This document shows positions 26,766 to 39,409 of a stretch of DNA of 64,000 nucleotides, in pieces. The stretch comes from Physella acuta. Lineage: Eukaryota > Mollusca > Gastropoda > Physidae. The translations under genes were made by a program, and so were the position numbers. Numbering within the stretch: position 1 is the first letter of the stretch; each line of letters opens with the position of its first letter. The notes under the pieces are model-generated. The model did no database searches and was not told the DNA's origin. It was given only the letters and a program-made list of their open reading frames with translations. Location: NCBI RefSeq assembly GCF_028476545.1, contig NW_026731935.1, positions 331,501 through 395,500 of the forward strand, read 5' to 3'.

Positions 26766-27571
26766 CGAGAAAAATGGCCCGTTGAGGAAGGATACAACGG
26801 GCGCTAGGTTGATAGTGCTGTCTATTTTCTCTAAACTAAAACCAACCCCCCCCCCCCCCCCCCAAACATGTCTACCGTCCCATTCAACGAAATATAATAA
26901 TATACTCTTCCAGTGTCCGCCCCCTCCCAGAAAATTCTACCCCCGCCCTTGAAAATTTCAAGTACCCCCACCCCTCTCCGGAGAGGAAAAAGTCTGAAAG
27001 AAACACTGGTCGCATTTGTAGATCTTACAAACTAAAGAAAGAACCTGGGCGGGGCTTCACCCCTACCGGAAGAGATGCATGAAAAAAACTGTGCACGCTA
27101 AACACTTTTTAGATTAGAAAAAGTTCCTCCCTCCGGGGAGGAAAAAGTCTGAAAGAAACACTGGTGTCGCGCTTAGCCACTACTCGAAGAATTGCATGAA
27201 AGAAACTCTGCACGCAAACCACTTTTTAGATTAGACACACGAATTAGGCTTTAATTTTATTATACAGTATCGATGACGACATTTCTTTTGAGTTGGAGGG
27301 GGGGGGGGGGGTCGGCTTAGACGTTCTCACGCGGGGGATGGGCTTCGCCACTACCCGAAGAATAGTATGAAAGAAACTCTTCACGCAAACCACTTTTAAG
27401 ATTAGACAAAATTGGCTTTTTAATTCAATGTTTACTCGAGAATCAATAACGTCATATTGCTGTGTGCACTCTCCGTCTGTAGACTAATTTCTACTATATG
27501 CTTCAATGTGACGTCATGTTTCGTTTTCGTTTAACTATGTATGTTTTTAATTTGCTTGTGTTTTCTCTAGA
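26766..27571 (-). mobile_element. Nonautonomous Helitron family B, minus orientation
   Basis: Reverse complement of the element at 52,486-53,578. It starts TCTAGAGAAAACACAAGC at 27571 and reads through GACGTCA-rich DNA, CACTTTTAAGATTAG, a G-tract and the CGGAGAGG…GGGGGTACTTG block. It ends with a perfect hairpin CCCGTTG/CAACGGG followed by TTTTTCTCG and a flanking T. The terminal CTAG is changed to CTCG. No Rep/helicase coding is present. Confidence 0.75.
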
Positions 27572-27694
<123 letters not shown>

Positions 27695-27794
27695 GCCTAC
27701 ATAGACAGACAGCAAAACTATTATTATAAATTTAAAGAAATAATTTATATTTTCTACTTTTTAGTACATTTTTATGAAAAAGCTTGTTATTAAA

Positions 27795-28150
27795 AACGTT
27801 TAAATAACTTTTACTTTCTTGTAAAAGAAGTATTGTAATCACGCACAAAAACAAAATGACATTTAATAGTTTTCACCCCAAATTATCGTATGCCGCGTTC
27901 TGTCTGTTTTTAACGTTATCGAGAAAACCCAAGGACGCATTTTAATAACTGCAAAATTTTAAGTTGCGATTTTGACAAATTTTGATGTTTTTTAACCTTC
28001 CACCCTGTTCATCTGTGTATGTATGAAAACACCATAACCCGAATACCGTTTCAGTTACGATCAAGAAATTTCATATTATATAAATATAAGTATTATTTCA
28101 TTTTTTTTCCCAACTTTACTGCGATTTCTGGTAACTTGAAGTGATTCTTA
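27795..28150 (-). repeat. Interspersed repeat family D, copy 3
   Basis: Opposite orientation to the copy at 10,240. It begins TTTACTTTCTTGTAAAAGAA, corresponding to the ACGAGAAAGTAAA end of that copy, and includes ATGAAAACACCATAACC and AAGAAATTTCATATTATA. No coding frame. Confidence 0.5.
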
Positions 28151-28205
28151 ACCCACTTCAGGTTTGTCAAAGCGTAGGCTATAACTTAAGCGCGTTTTAA
28201 GTTCG

Positions 28206-28209
28206 CCTA

Positions 28210-28286
<77 letters not shown>

Positions 28287-28289
28287 GTA

Positions 28290-28372
<83 letters not shown>

Positions 28373-28382
28373 TATATACATA
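28206..28382. repeat. (TA)n microsatellite, about 175 bp
   Basis: Long TA tract with a few interruptions (ACGTATATATTATA near 28,285). The YIYIYI open frames on both strands are artefacts. Confidence 0.95.
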
Positions 28383-28884
28383 TTCTAGGCATACTGCCTA
28401 GCTTCGCTTAGGTTTTCAAAAAACTTTTGAGAATTAAGATGATTAATTAATTGGTGATCGGCTGTTATGTGGAGTGCTTAGGGCCTAAGTTTAAACAGTC
28501 AGAGTAATAGTATGGCATGCTAGCATTTGTGTAGTCGCAAACTTATTACTCGCAAGGTAATTAGAACTGCAAAAGCTTCCTTTAAAAGTATAAATCAAAT
28601 ATTATAATAAATTCACTTTAGCAATTAATTTGTACAATTTTAGTATAATACATAACATAATTTATAACGAAATATTTATTTAAACGTATGTATTTCATTT
28701 TAACCCCCCCCCCCCGCCCCTCCATACATGGATGAACATATAAGTTAATACGATTCTCAACCAAACCGTTTACCTCATGCATATTTTACAACGTTGAGTT
28801 GATGTAACTATTTAATTAAGACTATTTAACACTCTAATTAATCACTTAATTAAGTGGAATCATCATTTTTCTCTCTGTATTTTG

Positions 28885-29075
28885 CTATTTTTTGCCTTGG
28901 TGTCACCCGGTGCGGTCCGCCCACCCCCGCTACGCCACTGTTACTTATTTCTTTGTAGTCCATGGGGAGCGAAGGGCCACAGAGGCGTAGTGACCCCTCC
29001 CGTCGCCCGGGGCGAACCTTTATTTTGCGCCCCCCCCCCATATATCTATATCTATCTATCTATCTAACTATCTAT
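28885..29075. mobile_element. Two hAT MITE fragments of the CAGAGGCGTAGC family
   Basis: One fragment ends at 28938 (…CCGCTACGCCACTG) and another starts at 28990 (CAGAGGCGTAGTGACCCC) and runs into CCCGGGGCGAAC and a (TATC)n tract. These are the terminal inverted repeats of the family seen whole at 56,108 and 63,382. No paired duplication is visible. Confidence 0.6.
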
Positions 29076-29429
29076 CTATCTATGTGTGCGTGTGACAATC
29101 CGGAAAAAGATTTAATAATTACGACGTAATTTCCCTTAAGATTGTGACGTAGGCTATAACGAAAATATGTAGGCACGGAGAGAGTGTTTGGAGTGGCCTC
29201 CCCTTGAAAGTGTGTGAACAAAGCAGTGTCTGAAGCAATGTGGTGAGGTGTCAACAGTGTAGGCCAACTCGTCCGTTTTCTTATTGTCACGTTTCTTCTT
29301 ATTGATGAAAAATACCAGTAAATTATACAGATTCTCTTTATGGACTGTGTTCATTGTCCACCTGGCTCCAACGAGCACACAACACCTTAGAATAGATGTC
29401 GGTTGTAACAAGATGCATAATCCTTTAAA

Positions 29430-29780
29430 ACATGAAATTAACCTCATCTGAGTTTAGAGGGACGTTTGTAGCAGGTGCTATGAAAACAATGCAAACACAA
29501 ACACAATGCCAACACAAATGCAAAAAACACAAACGAAAAAATAAACACAACGTAACTACAGACACAAAAGAAAACGCAAAAGAAAACACAAACACAATAC
29601 AAACAAAATGCAAACGAACACAAACGAAAACACAAAAGCAACACGAACTTAAAAGAAAAAACGAACGTAAACACAAACGAAAACGCAACTACTTAAATGC
29701 AAGCATCAACGCATAGTGCTTACAGTCTAGCCCGGTGCGCTAAATCGCACCCTGCCGGGACACCTGTGGAACCGCCTGAT
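29430..29780 (-). repeat. Helitron-derived segment, minus orientation
   Basis: CAAACACAAACG-type degenerate tandem repeat ending in GTGCTTACAGTCTAGCCCGG and ATCGCACCCTGCCGGG. In reverse complement this matches the CCGGGCTAGACT…GAGCA… and GTTTGTGTTT order of the Helitrons at 50,300-50,720 and 51,900-52,050. No Helitron termini are visible. Confidence 0.6.
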
Positions 29781-30680
29781 TCATCTTAGTAATATCTATA
29801 ATACCCTATCTCATTCATAAAACGATTATAATACCCTATCTTATTCATAAAATAAACAAAAGACAGTATTTAATATATCCTTGTTTTACCTACCATATTG
29901 CACTTTATCAGTCCATGCTAATTATATTATTGCATTCAAATTTTTTTTTTATTAGAGTTGAATTTATTTTTAAATTACCCCCCTGACAAAATTATTAAAT
30001 ATTTTGATTAATTAGTTTTTCGACCCTACTTTTATTAAAACGTATCCAATTTTTCTAGAATTTTAAGCAAAAATATTATTTGACATAGAATCTAGATCCG
30101 TTTAATATGTTTTAGCAATGTGTGTGTATTTAATATTTCTTCATGTTATGCGAAAGAATAAAAACTGTGGCACCTATAAAATAAATTCAAGTTGTTATAT
30201 AAACAAACCCTACTCAATTTCTTACTATAAGTCAATGCGATGCAATTTAAAAGCTCTGCATGATTCAATATTTACTTTCGTGGTTCAAAAACCTACAACG
30301 ATGACGCGAGGAAGGAACGATGGAAGGAAATGACTGATACACTACCACCAGCCTTATATTACAGATCCTACAAAAATAAGTTTAAAGCGTTATGTTTTTT
30401 TTTCTATCTGATGTATTGACTTAGGTACAAATTGCTACATACAAACATTTCAGACACTTGGAGATATATAAATCTCCAGTTTTCGTACACACAGTTATGT
30501 ATGTTTTGATCTAATGTAGCAACATATTTCTGCCAGTGATTATATTCCAATGGATGTTTAGTTACCATTAAAAATTTATATGTTGTATAATCTTATGTTT
30601 CGCATAATGTTATGCGTTGTTTAATGTTATTGATTGTATTATATGTTATGATTTGTATAATAAGTTGTGTGTTGTATAAT

Positions 30681-30686
30681 TTTATT
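30681..30686 (-). terminator. Candidate polyadenylation signal of the microexon gene
   Basis: AATAAA on the minus strand, 165 nt past the stop codon at 30851-30853. Confidence 0.45.
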
Positions 30687-30850
30687 GCTTGTATATTATA
30701 TATGATGATGTGTATAATACGTTAATGGATTATATACTTTTACAAACGATATACTATGTTATGTGTTGTATAAGTTGAAAAGCTGTATAATATGTTATGC
30801 TGTGTAAGTCCATTCGATTGATGACCGTGTTCTGGCATTACTTGGTCCAA

Positions 30851-33800
30851 TCAAGATTCTACAGAATGCTCCTCAGAACTCGAGTTCTCTTTAGACTTGG
30901 AGCTGTGTTCTTCATCGGATGCTCCCTGCTCGCTTGGCTGATTGATTGCCACTACAGTTTGTGACTGGAATGGTGTGTTCGACCTGGACTTTCTAACATT
31001 GTCTTTTTTCTTCTTCTTTGCATTTTGATTATGGACTCGCTGAGCCCGCTGTCTAAAATATTCTTGTGGATCGTAAACCAAGTCTGTAGAGTCGACACAT
31101 TTGTCATTGGACCGACACTCTCTTATTTCAACAACCTCTTTTACTGAAAGTAAACACAATTATGTTATCAAGTCATCAGGTCAAAAAGTAGATCTTCCGC
31201 TAACTAACCTTGTAATTGTATCTGCTCAATAATTGCTTTGTAGAATTAGTTGTCAATGAACTAACGACATTAAAGCCAATATTAGTGTTACAACAAAAAT
31301 CAATTCAAGTCTAACACAGTACGTAGACGCTATAATTTCATTTCCTAATTTACTTTTTGTATTTGTTACACATTTTATTAAGGTTTCTAAATCAAATGAT
31401 TACAATATGTATAATAAAATAAAGTATCATTTACTTACGTTTTTTTGCGAACATTATTTTGTATCCTGGAAAAAAAAACACCACGTTGTTATTAATTCAT
31501 TAAAAATCTTTGGTGTTATCTGGAGTTAAAAATACTAGTCTATTTTTGGTATGGTCAGTGTAAAATTAACTATTTTTTTTACAAAGGATGTTGAGGCTAC
31601 TAAGTAATTCATATAGGTAGAAATAATTACAAAACAAGTTAATTAAAAATGTTGGGCTGTTTTTCGCCAACATTAAGTTGACAGAAAGTGTAGTTGTGTG
31701 TTGCCAACATTAACACAACTTGACGTCTACTAGTCTTTTAGCCTAATTTGACGTCTGTTGGTCTTTTAGCCTAATTTGACGCCTACTGGTCTTTTAGCCT
31801 AATTTGACGTCTACTGGTCTTTTAGCCTAATTTTAGCCTAGTGCTTAAGTATTTCTTGGTAAAAGATTAAAATAAATACTCAATTTAAAGAACAATCTTC
31901 ACAAACTTACTTTCAATATTTGCAGCCTTTGCCCTACCTAGTGAAAGCTGAAATCCTAGGGTATAAAAAAATATACCAAGTGTAGACAGATAATAAAATA
32001 ATAAATCTAAAGCAATATTTCAAATGAGAAAAGTATGTTTATGTTTCAAATTGGTGATCTATAGTAATATATATAATGTATAATGTGCATGCCTAATTTG
32101 ACGTCTATTGGTCTTTAAGCCTAATTTGACGTCTATTGGTCTTTTAGCCCAACTTGACGTCGTCTCTTCTAGCCCAACTTGACGTCTATTGGTCTTTTAG
32201 CATAACTTGACGTCTATTGGTCTTTAATCACAACTTGACGTTTACTGGTCTTTTAGCCCAACTTGACGTCTATTAGTCTTTTAGCCTAATTTGTCGCCTA
32301 GTGGTCTTTTAGCCTAATTTGACGTCTGTTGGTCTTTTAGCCTAATTTGACGCCTACTGGTCTTTTAGCCTAATTTGACGTCTACTGATCTTTTAGCCTA
32401 ATTTTAGCCTAGTGCGTAAGTATTTCTTGGTAAAAGCTTAAATTACATACACAATTTAATGAAAAATCTTCACAAACTTACTTTCAATATTTGAAGCCTT
32501 TGCCCTACCTAGTGAAAGCTGAAATCCTAGGGTATAAAAAAAATATACCAAGTGTAGACAGATAATAAAATAATAAATCAAAAGCAATATTTCAAATGAG
32601 AAAAGTATGTTTATCTTTCAAATTAGTGATCTCTAGTAATATATATAATGTATAATGTGCATGCTGTCCAGTAATGTTATAATGACAGTGTATTAACGCA
32701 ATATTCAAGTATTTATAGACATAAAATATTTGTTAATAAATAACATGTGCCTTAAAGTTTATGTAAATAGTTTACACAAATGTAAACATATTATGGCTGT
32801 ATAAAAATATTTTAACGAAGTAGTTTACTGTTATGCACATACATAATATGTATATTAAAAACATCATACCTGACAAGTCGTGAGACTATAAAAGAAAAAA
32901 ATAATAATGCGAACATTAGGTCAAAGGCCTCATAAAACTTGACTTGTTAAATTAAACACAAATATAACTCTAAAATCAAACATGCTACCCTAAACCTACC
33001 TAACTTGCTACCCTACACTTAACATGCTACTCTACATCTAACATGCTACCCTATACCTAACTAGCTACCCTACACCTAACATGCTACCCTACACCTCTAC
33101 CTAACATGCTACCCTCTACCTAACAAGCTACCCTACACCTAACATGCTACCCTACACCTAACATGCTACCCTACACCTAACATGCTACCCTACACCTAAC
33201 ATGCTACCCTATACCTAACATGCTACCCTACACCTAACATGCTACCCTATACCTAACATGCTACCTTACATCTAACATGCTACCCTACACCTAACATGCT
33301 ACCCTACACCTAACATGCTACCCTACACCTAACATGCTACCCTACACCTAACATGCTACCCTACATTTAACATGCTACCCTACACCTAACATGCTACCCT
33401 ACACCTAACATGCTACCCTACACCTAACATGCTACCTTACATCTAACATGCTACCCTACACCTAACATGCTACCCTACACCTAACATGCTACCCTACATT
33501 TAACATGCTACCCTACACCTAACATGCTATCCTACATCTAACATGCTACCCTACATTTAACATGCTACCCTACACCTAACATGCTACCCTACATCTAACA
33601 TGCTATCCTACACCTAACATGCTACCCTACATCTAACATGCTACCCTACACCTCTACCTAACATGCTACCCTACATCTAACATGCTACCCTACATCTAAC
33701 ATGCTACCCTACATCTAACATGCTACCCTACATCTAACATGCTACCCTACACCTAACATGCTATCCTACACCTAACATGCTACCCTACACCTAACATGCT

Positions 33801-36800
33801 ACCCTACATCTAACATGCTACCCTACATCTAACATGCTACCCTACATCTAACATGCTATCCTACACCTAACATGCTACCCTACATTTAACATGCTATCCT
33901 ACACCTAACATGCTACCCTACATCTAACATGCTATCCTACATCTAACATGCTACCCTACATCTAACATGCTATCCTACACCTAACATGCTACCCTACACC
34001 TAACATGCTATCCTACACCTAACATGCTATCCTACACCTAACATGCTACCCTACATCTAACATGCTATCCTACACCTAACATGCTACCCTACATTTAACA
34101 TGCTATCCTACACCTAACATGCTACCCTACATCTAACATGCTATCCTACACCTAACATGCTATCCTACACCTAACATGCTACCCTACACCTAACATGCTA
34201 TCCTACACCTAACATGCTACCCTACACCTCTACCTAACATGCTACCCTACACCTAACATGCTACCCTACATCTAACATGCTATCCTACACCTAACATGCT
34301 ACCCTACATTTAACATGCTATCCTACACCTAACATGCTACCCTACATCTAACATGCTATCCTACACCTAACATGCTACCCTACACCTAACATGCTATCCT
34401 ACACCTAACATGCTACCCTACACCTCTACCTAACATGCTATCCTACACCTAACATGCTATCCTACACCTAACATGCTACCCTACACCTCTACCTAACATG
34501 CTATCCTACACCTCTACCTAACATGCTATCCTACATCTAACATGCTATCCTACACCTAACATGCTATCCTACACCTAACATGCTATCCTACACCTAACAT
34601 GCTACCCTACACCTAACATGCTATCCTACACCTAACATGCTACCCTACACCTCTACCTAACATGCTATCCTACACCTAACATGCTATCCTACACCTAACA
34701 TGCTATCCTACACCTAACATGCTATCCTACACCTAACATGCTACCCTACACCTAACATGCTACCCTACATCTAACATGCTATCCTACACCTAACATGCTA
34801 CCCTACACCTAACATGCTACCCTACACCTAACATGCTACCCTACACCTCTACCTAACAAGCTACCCTACATCTAACATGCTACCCTACACCTAACATGCT
34901 ACCCTACACCTAACATGCTACCCTACATTTAACATGCTACCCTACACCTAACATGCTACCCTACATCTAACATGCTACCCTACACCTAACATGCTATCCT
35001 ACACCTCTACCCAACATGCTATCCTACACCTAACATGCTACCCTACACCTAACATGCTACCCTACACCTAACATGCTATCCTACATCTAACATGCTACCC
35101 TACATCTAACATGCTACCCTACACCTAACATGCTACCCTACACCTAACATGCTATCCTACATCTAACATGCTACCCTACATCTAACATGCTACCCTACAC
35201 CTAACATGCTACCCTACACCTAACATGCTACCCTACACCTAACATGCTACCCTACATTTAACATGCTACCCTACACCTAACATGCTACCCTACACCTAAC
35301 ATGCTACCCTACATTTAACATGCTATCCTACACCTAACACGCTACCCTACACCTCTACCTAACATGCTACCCTACACCTAACATGCTATCCTACACCTCT
35401 ACCTAACATGCTATCCTACACCTAACATGCTATCCTACACCTAACATGCTATCCTACACCTAACATGCTATCCTACACCTAACATGCTATCCTACACCTA
35501 ACATGCTATCCTACACCTCTACCTAACATGCTACCCTACATTTAACATGCTACCCTACACCTAACATGCTATCCTACACCTCTACCTAACATGCTATCCT
35601 ACACCTAACATGCTATCCTACACCTAACATGCTATCCTACACCTAACATGCTATCCTACACCTAACATGCTATCCTACACCTAACATGCTATCCTACACC
35701 TCTACCTAACATGCTACCCTACATTTAACATGCTACCCTACACCTAACATGCTATCCTACACCTCTACCTAACATGCTATCCTACACCTCTACCTAACTT
35801 GCTATCCTACACCTAACATGCTACCCTACACACCACTACCTTACACCATTCACCATTACCATTCACTACTACCATTAACCACTACCTAACACCACTCAAC
35901 ATTACATTACACCATTCACCATTACTTTACTACACCATTAACCAATATCTTAAAGTGAGCATATCTCTACTGAGTGTAAGAAAAAAGTTAAAAAAAAAAC
36001 TGTTAAAAATCCTTACCAGGTCATCACTACCTGAAATAGAAATACAGAAATGCCGTAAACACTGATGTTATATTTTACAAATCTGAATATATTTATGCAA
36101 TTATCACTTAATTGATTCGGCATTGTCTCTCTTATTTAAGTACTATCAATAGCTCCTGGCAAAAAGCCTACCTCACTCGACCCTAACCATCACCACCAAC
36201 AACCATAAACACTAACACAAACACGTACATCAACAAAATAAACAACGTTACAACATAAACAACATTACAACATAAACAACATTACAACATAAACAACGTA
36301 AACAACATAAACAACGTAAGCCACCTAAACAACATAAACAAAATTACAACATAAACAGCGTAAACAACATAACCAGCGCAAACAACATAAACAATGTAAG
36401 CCACCTAAACAATATAAACAACGTAAGCCACCTAAACAACATGAACAACGTAAGCCACCTAAACAGCATAAACAACGTCAGCCATCTAAACAGCATAAAC
36501 AACATAACCCATGTAAGCCACCTAAACAACATTAACAACATAAACAACGTAAGCCACCTAAACAACATAAACAAAATTACAACATAAACAGCGTACACAA
36601 CATAACCAGCGCAAACAACATAAACAATGTAAGCCACCTAAACAATATAAACAACGTAAGCCACCTAAACAACATAAACAACGTAAGCCACCTAAACAGC
36701 ATAAACAACGTCAGCCATCTAAACAGCATAAACAACATAACCCATGTAAGCCACCTAAACAACATTAACAACATAAACAACGTAAGCCACCTAAACAACA

Positions 36801-39349
36801 TAAACCACGTAAACAACGTAAGCCAACTAAACAACATAAATAACATAAGCCACCTAAACAACATAACCAACGTAAGCCACCTATACACATAACCAACATA
36901 AACAACGTAAGCCGTCTAAACAACGTAAACAACATAAGCAACGTAAGCCAACTAAACAACATGAATAACGTAAGCCAACTAAACAACATAAACAACGTAA
37001 TCCACCTAAACAACATAAACAACGTAAGCCACCTAAACAACATAAACAACGTAAGCCAACTAAACAACATAAACAACGTAAGCCACATAAACAACATAAA
37101 CAACGTAAGCCAACTAAACAACATAAACAACGTAAGCCACATAAACAACCAACAACGTAAGTCACCTAAACAACATAATCAACATAAAAAAAATGTAAGC
37201 CACCTAAACAACATAAACAATGTAAGCCACATAAACAACATAAACATCTATGACAGTAGAGCAGTTTACTCACGGCGTAGTCTAGTTTGATCGGTAGAAA
37301 CGAGAATCTTGGCATTGCGCCATCTTTCCGCCATATATCGCCAGGTCCAGTCTGTCTGAGTAGCTCGATCAATACATTGGACACTATGTAACTGTTTGAA
37401 CATGTACTCACCAAGTGTCAAGTAGAAACTGTCTTCAAAATCTTCCACCCTTCAAAGCCAGGTAAATAAAGGAAAGTTAGATTTCAAAATCTTCCATCCT
37501 ACAAAGCCAGGTAAATAAAGGAAAGTTAGATTTCAAAATCTTCCATCCTACAAAGCCAGGTAAATAAAGGAAAGTTAGATTTCAAAATCTCCCATCCTAC
37601 AAAACCCGTTACACTTTTCTATAGAGCAAAAACTACATTCTTTTAGCGCAGAATGAGAAAGATCAATGTATAACTTTAAGGCCAGGTATATCAAATAGTC
37701 AATGACTTTGAGTCAAATGAACAAACCTTACACTTCCGTGATTAGATTTGGTGAGCCATCTTTCAATTTCTTGCACTTGGCTGGTGACAGCATGAAGACG
37801 TGAGCTGCTGTTGGCTTGCGACCTCGCAAAGTCTTGACCATCCAGGTGGACTAGGTCCTCCTGTGTTGAGTCTTCCATCTCACCATAGGCTAGATCATCA
37901 GATGCGATGGTCGTCTCTGTCGAGCTGGAGTTTGTGCTGTGGGATTGGACAGTCGGCGAGTTGGTGTTGTGGCTGCTGGCTTTCTTCATGTTTGTTGGTT
38001 TGTGAGCTGCAGTCCCGACGGGGGGAACCAATGTGTCTGTGTGGGAATCAACAGCACGAGAGGAAACTGATGCTTTGATACTTGGCAAATTATTAGGCTT
38101 TAAATGCGTGAAATCTTCTGATTGATTTTTTCCTTTCACAAAATATTTGCTTGTGTCAGCCTCGGAAAGCCTTTTCATAAAAGACTGCAAATAAAAAAAA
38201 AAAAACATTAAATCATGCTTAGAAAAGACTTAAATGAAAATAATAAATAAAAGATCAATTAGAAATCTGTTTATAATGCGAAGCTTCTCGGAATCCGTGA
38301 GGTACTTGTAATTGTGGTAGTCCAATGAAATTAGGCCCAGATCCCCTGAATAGACTATAGGAAAAGCCGTTACACGGATCAGATCACCGGAGTAGACTTT
38401 AGGAAAAACTGATAGGGAAATAATATCAGATCCTTTTTTAAATCATCGATTAGTTACATTTGTTATTAACATCTTTAAAATAACTCATTAAACATAAAAT
38501 AGCCTACTCTTGACTTTTATTCATCATTGATTAAAACAAGTTAATAAAAAGTCTAGAGACAATTTAAGCGCAATTTCCTTATGTTATCCATAACAATTTT
38601 AAATCGAGATAAATCATATATTCAGCAACGGTGCCCAAATATTAAAACGTTTATATCAGTATTTGACTATGATTAAAACCCGCCCTCTTGTTTGTAAACA
38701 TTAGCACGTGGAAAAAAACAAGCGACGCGTAGCTCGCCTCTCTCTCTTGCCGCGCGCAGTGACGCGAACGATCCCACGTCGCGACAGGCTAGCCTCCCGT
38801 ATCAGTCGAAAAAAAGGGGGAAAAAGCCTACACGATGCTCAGTTTAGAAAAGTAGTAATTAATTTTTTGTGACCGAACGAAAGGATATTTTTGAAAACTT
38901 TCTTCGGCAATATTGTTCTAAATTATGGCAGGAATCGATTGGTAAATGTTTCAAGTCGCTAAGTGGTCTGGTTGCCGAGATATGGGCTAAAAACTGCATT
39001 TTTTCGAAGTTTGTTGGCTTTTCCGGGAAATCCAGGAAGGAATTCCGGGAATTTTTTGGCCCATAATCATCCTCGAAATTTGCTTAACATATTTGCTTTT
39101 GAAACTAGTCCTCGATATTGCTTCATTGAGGAGGAGATACGACTTTAAGCTGCGGACATCCATCCATCCATTCCCAGAAATGACGAGTTAATAATCGCAA
39201 TTCTCCAGAATGGAAATTGCGCTAAAAAAAACCCAGCTAAAGTTGTTTTAAATAAGCAGATAAAAAGGATGTATATGAATTACATTAGTGACCAACCGAA
39301 AACTGTATATTACATCAGTGCCAAACCAAAGGCTGTATGTACATATAGG

Positions 39350-39409
<60 letters not shown>

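Larger units (their letters stand above)
28383..30680. other. Gene-free stretch with MITE ends and Helitron debris
   Basis: Between the TA tract and the 3' end of the next gene I see no convincing exon. The stretch contains two hAT MITE ends (28,885-29,045) and a GTTTGTGTTT-type Helitron segment (29,430-29,780). It also contains a degenerate TTGTATAAT-rich stretch that runs from about 30,590 into the gene's 3' end at about 30,800. The small open frames there do not resemble known families. Confidence 0.5.

Noticed and set aside
36344-37290. Several long frames of repeated WLTLFMLF-type or NNINNVSHL-type peptides
   Set aside because: They are translations of the 27-bp minisatellite, present in several frames on both strands.
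37699-37731. Donor GTAAGG at 37731 for the second coding exon
   Set aside because: It is a good donor by sequence but leaves phase 0, which would put the next exon out of frame. The donor at 37726 gives a continuous frame, so it is preferred.
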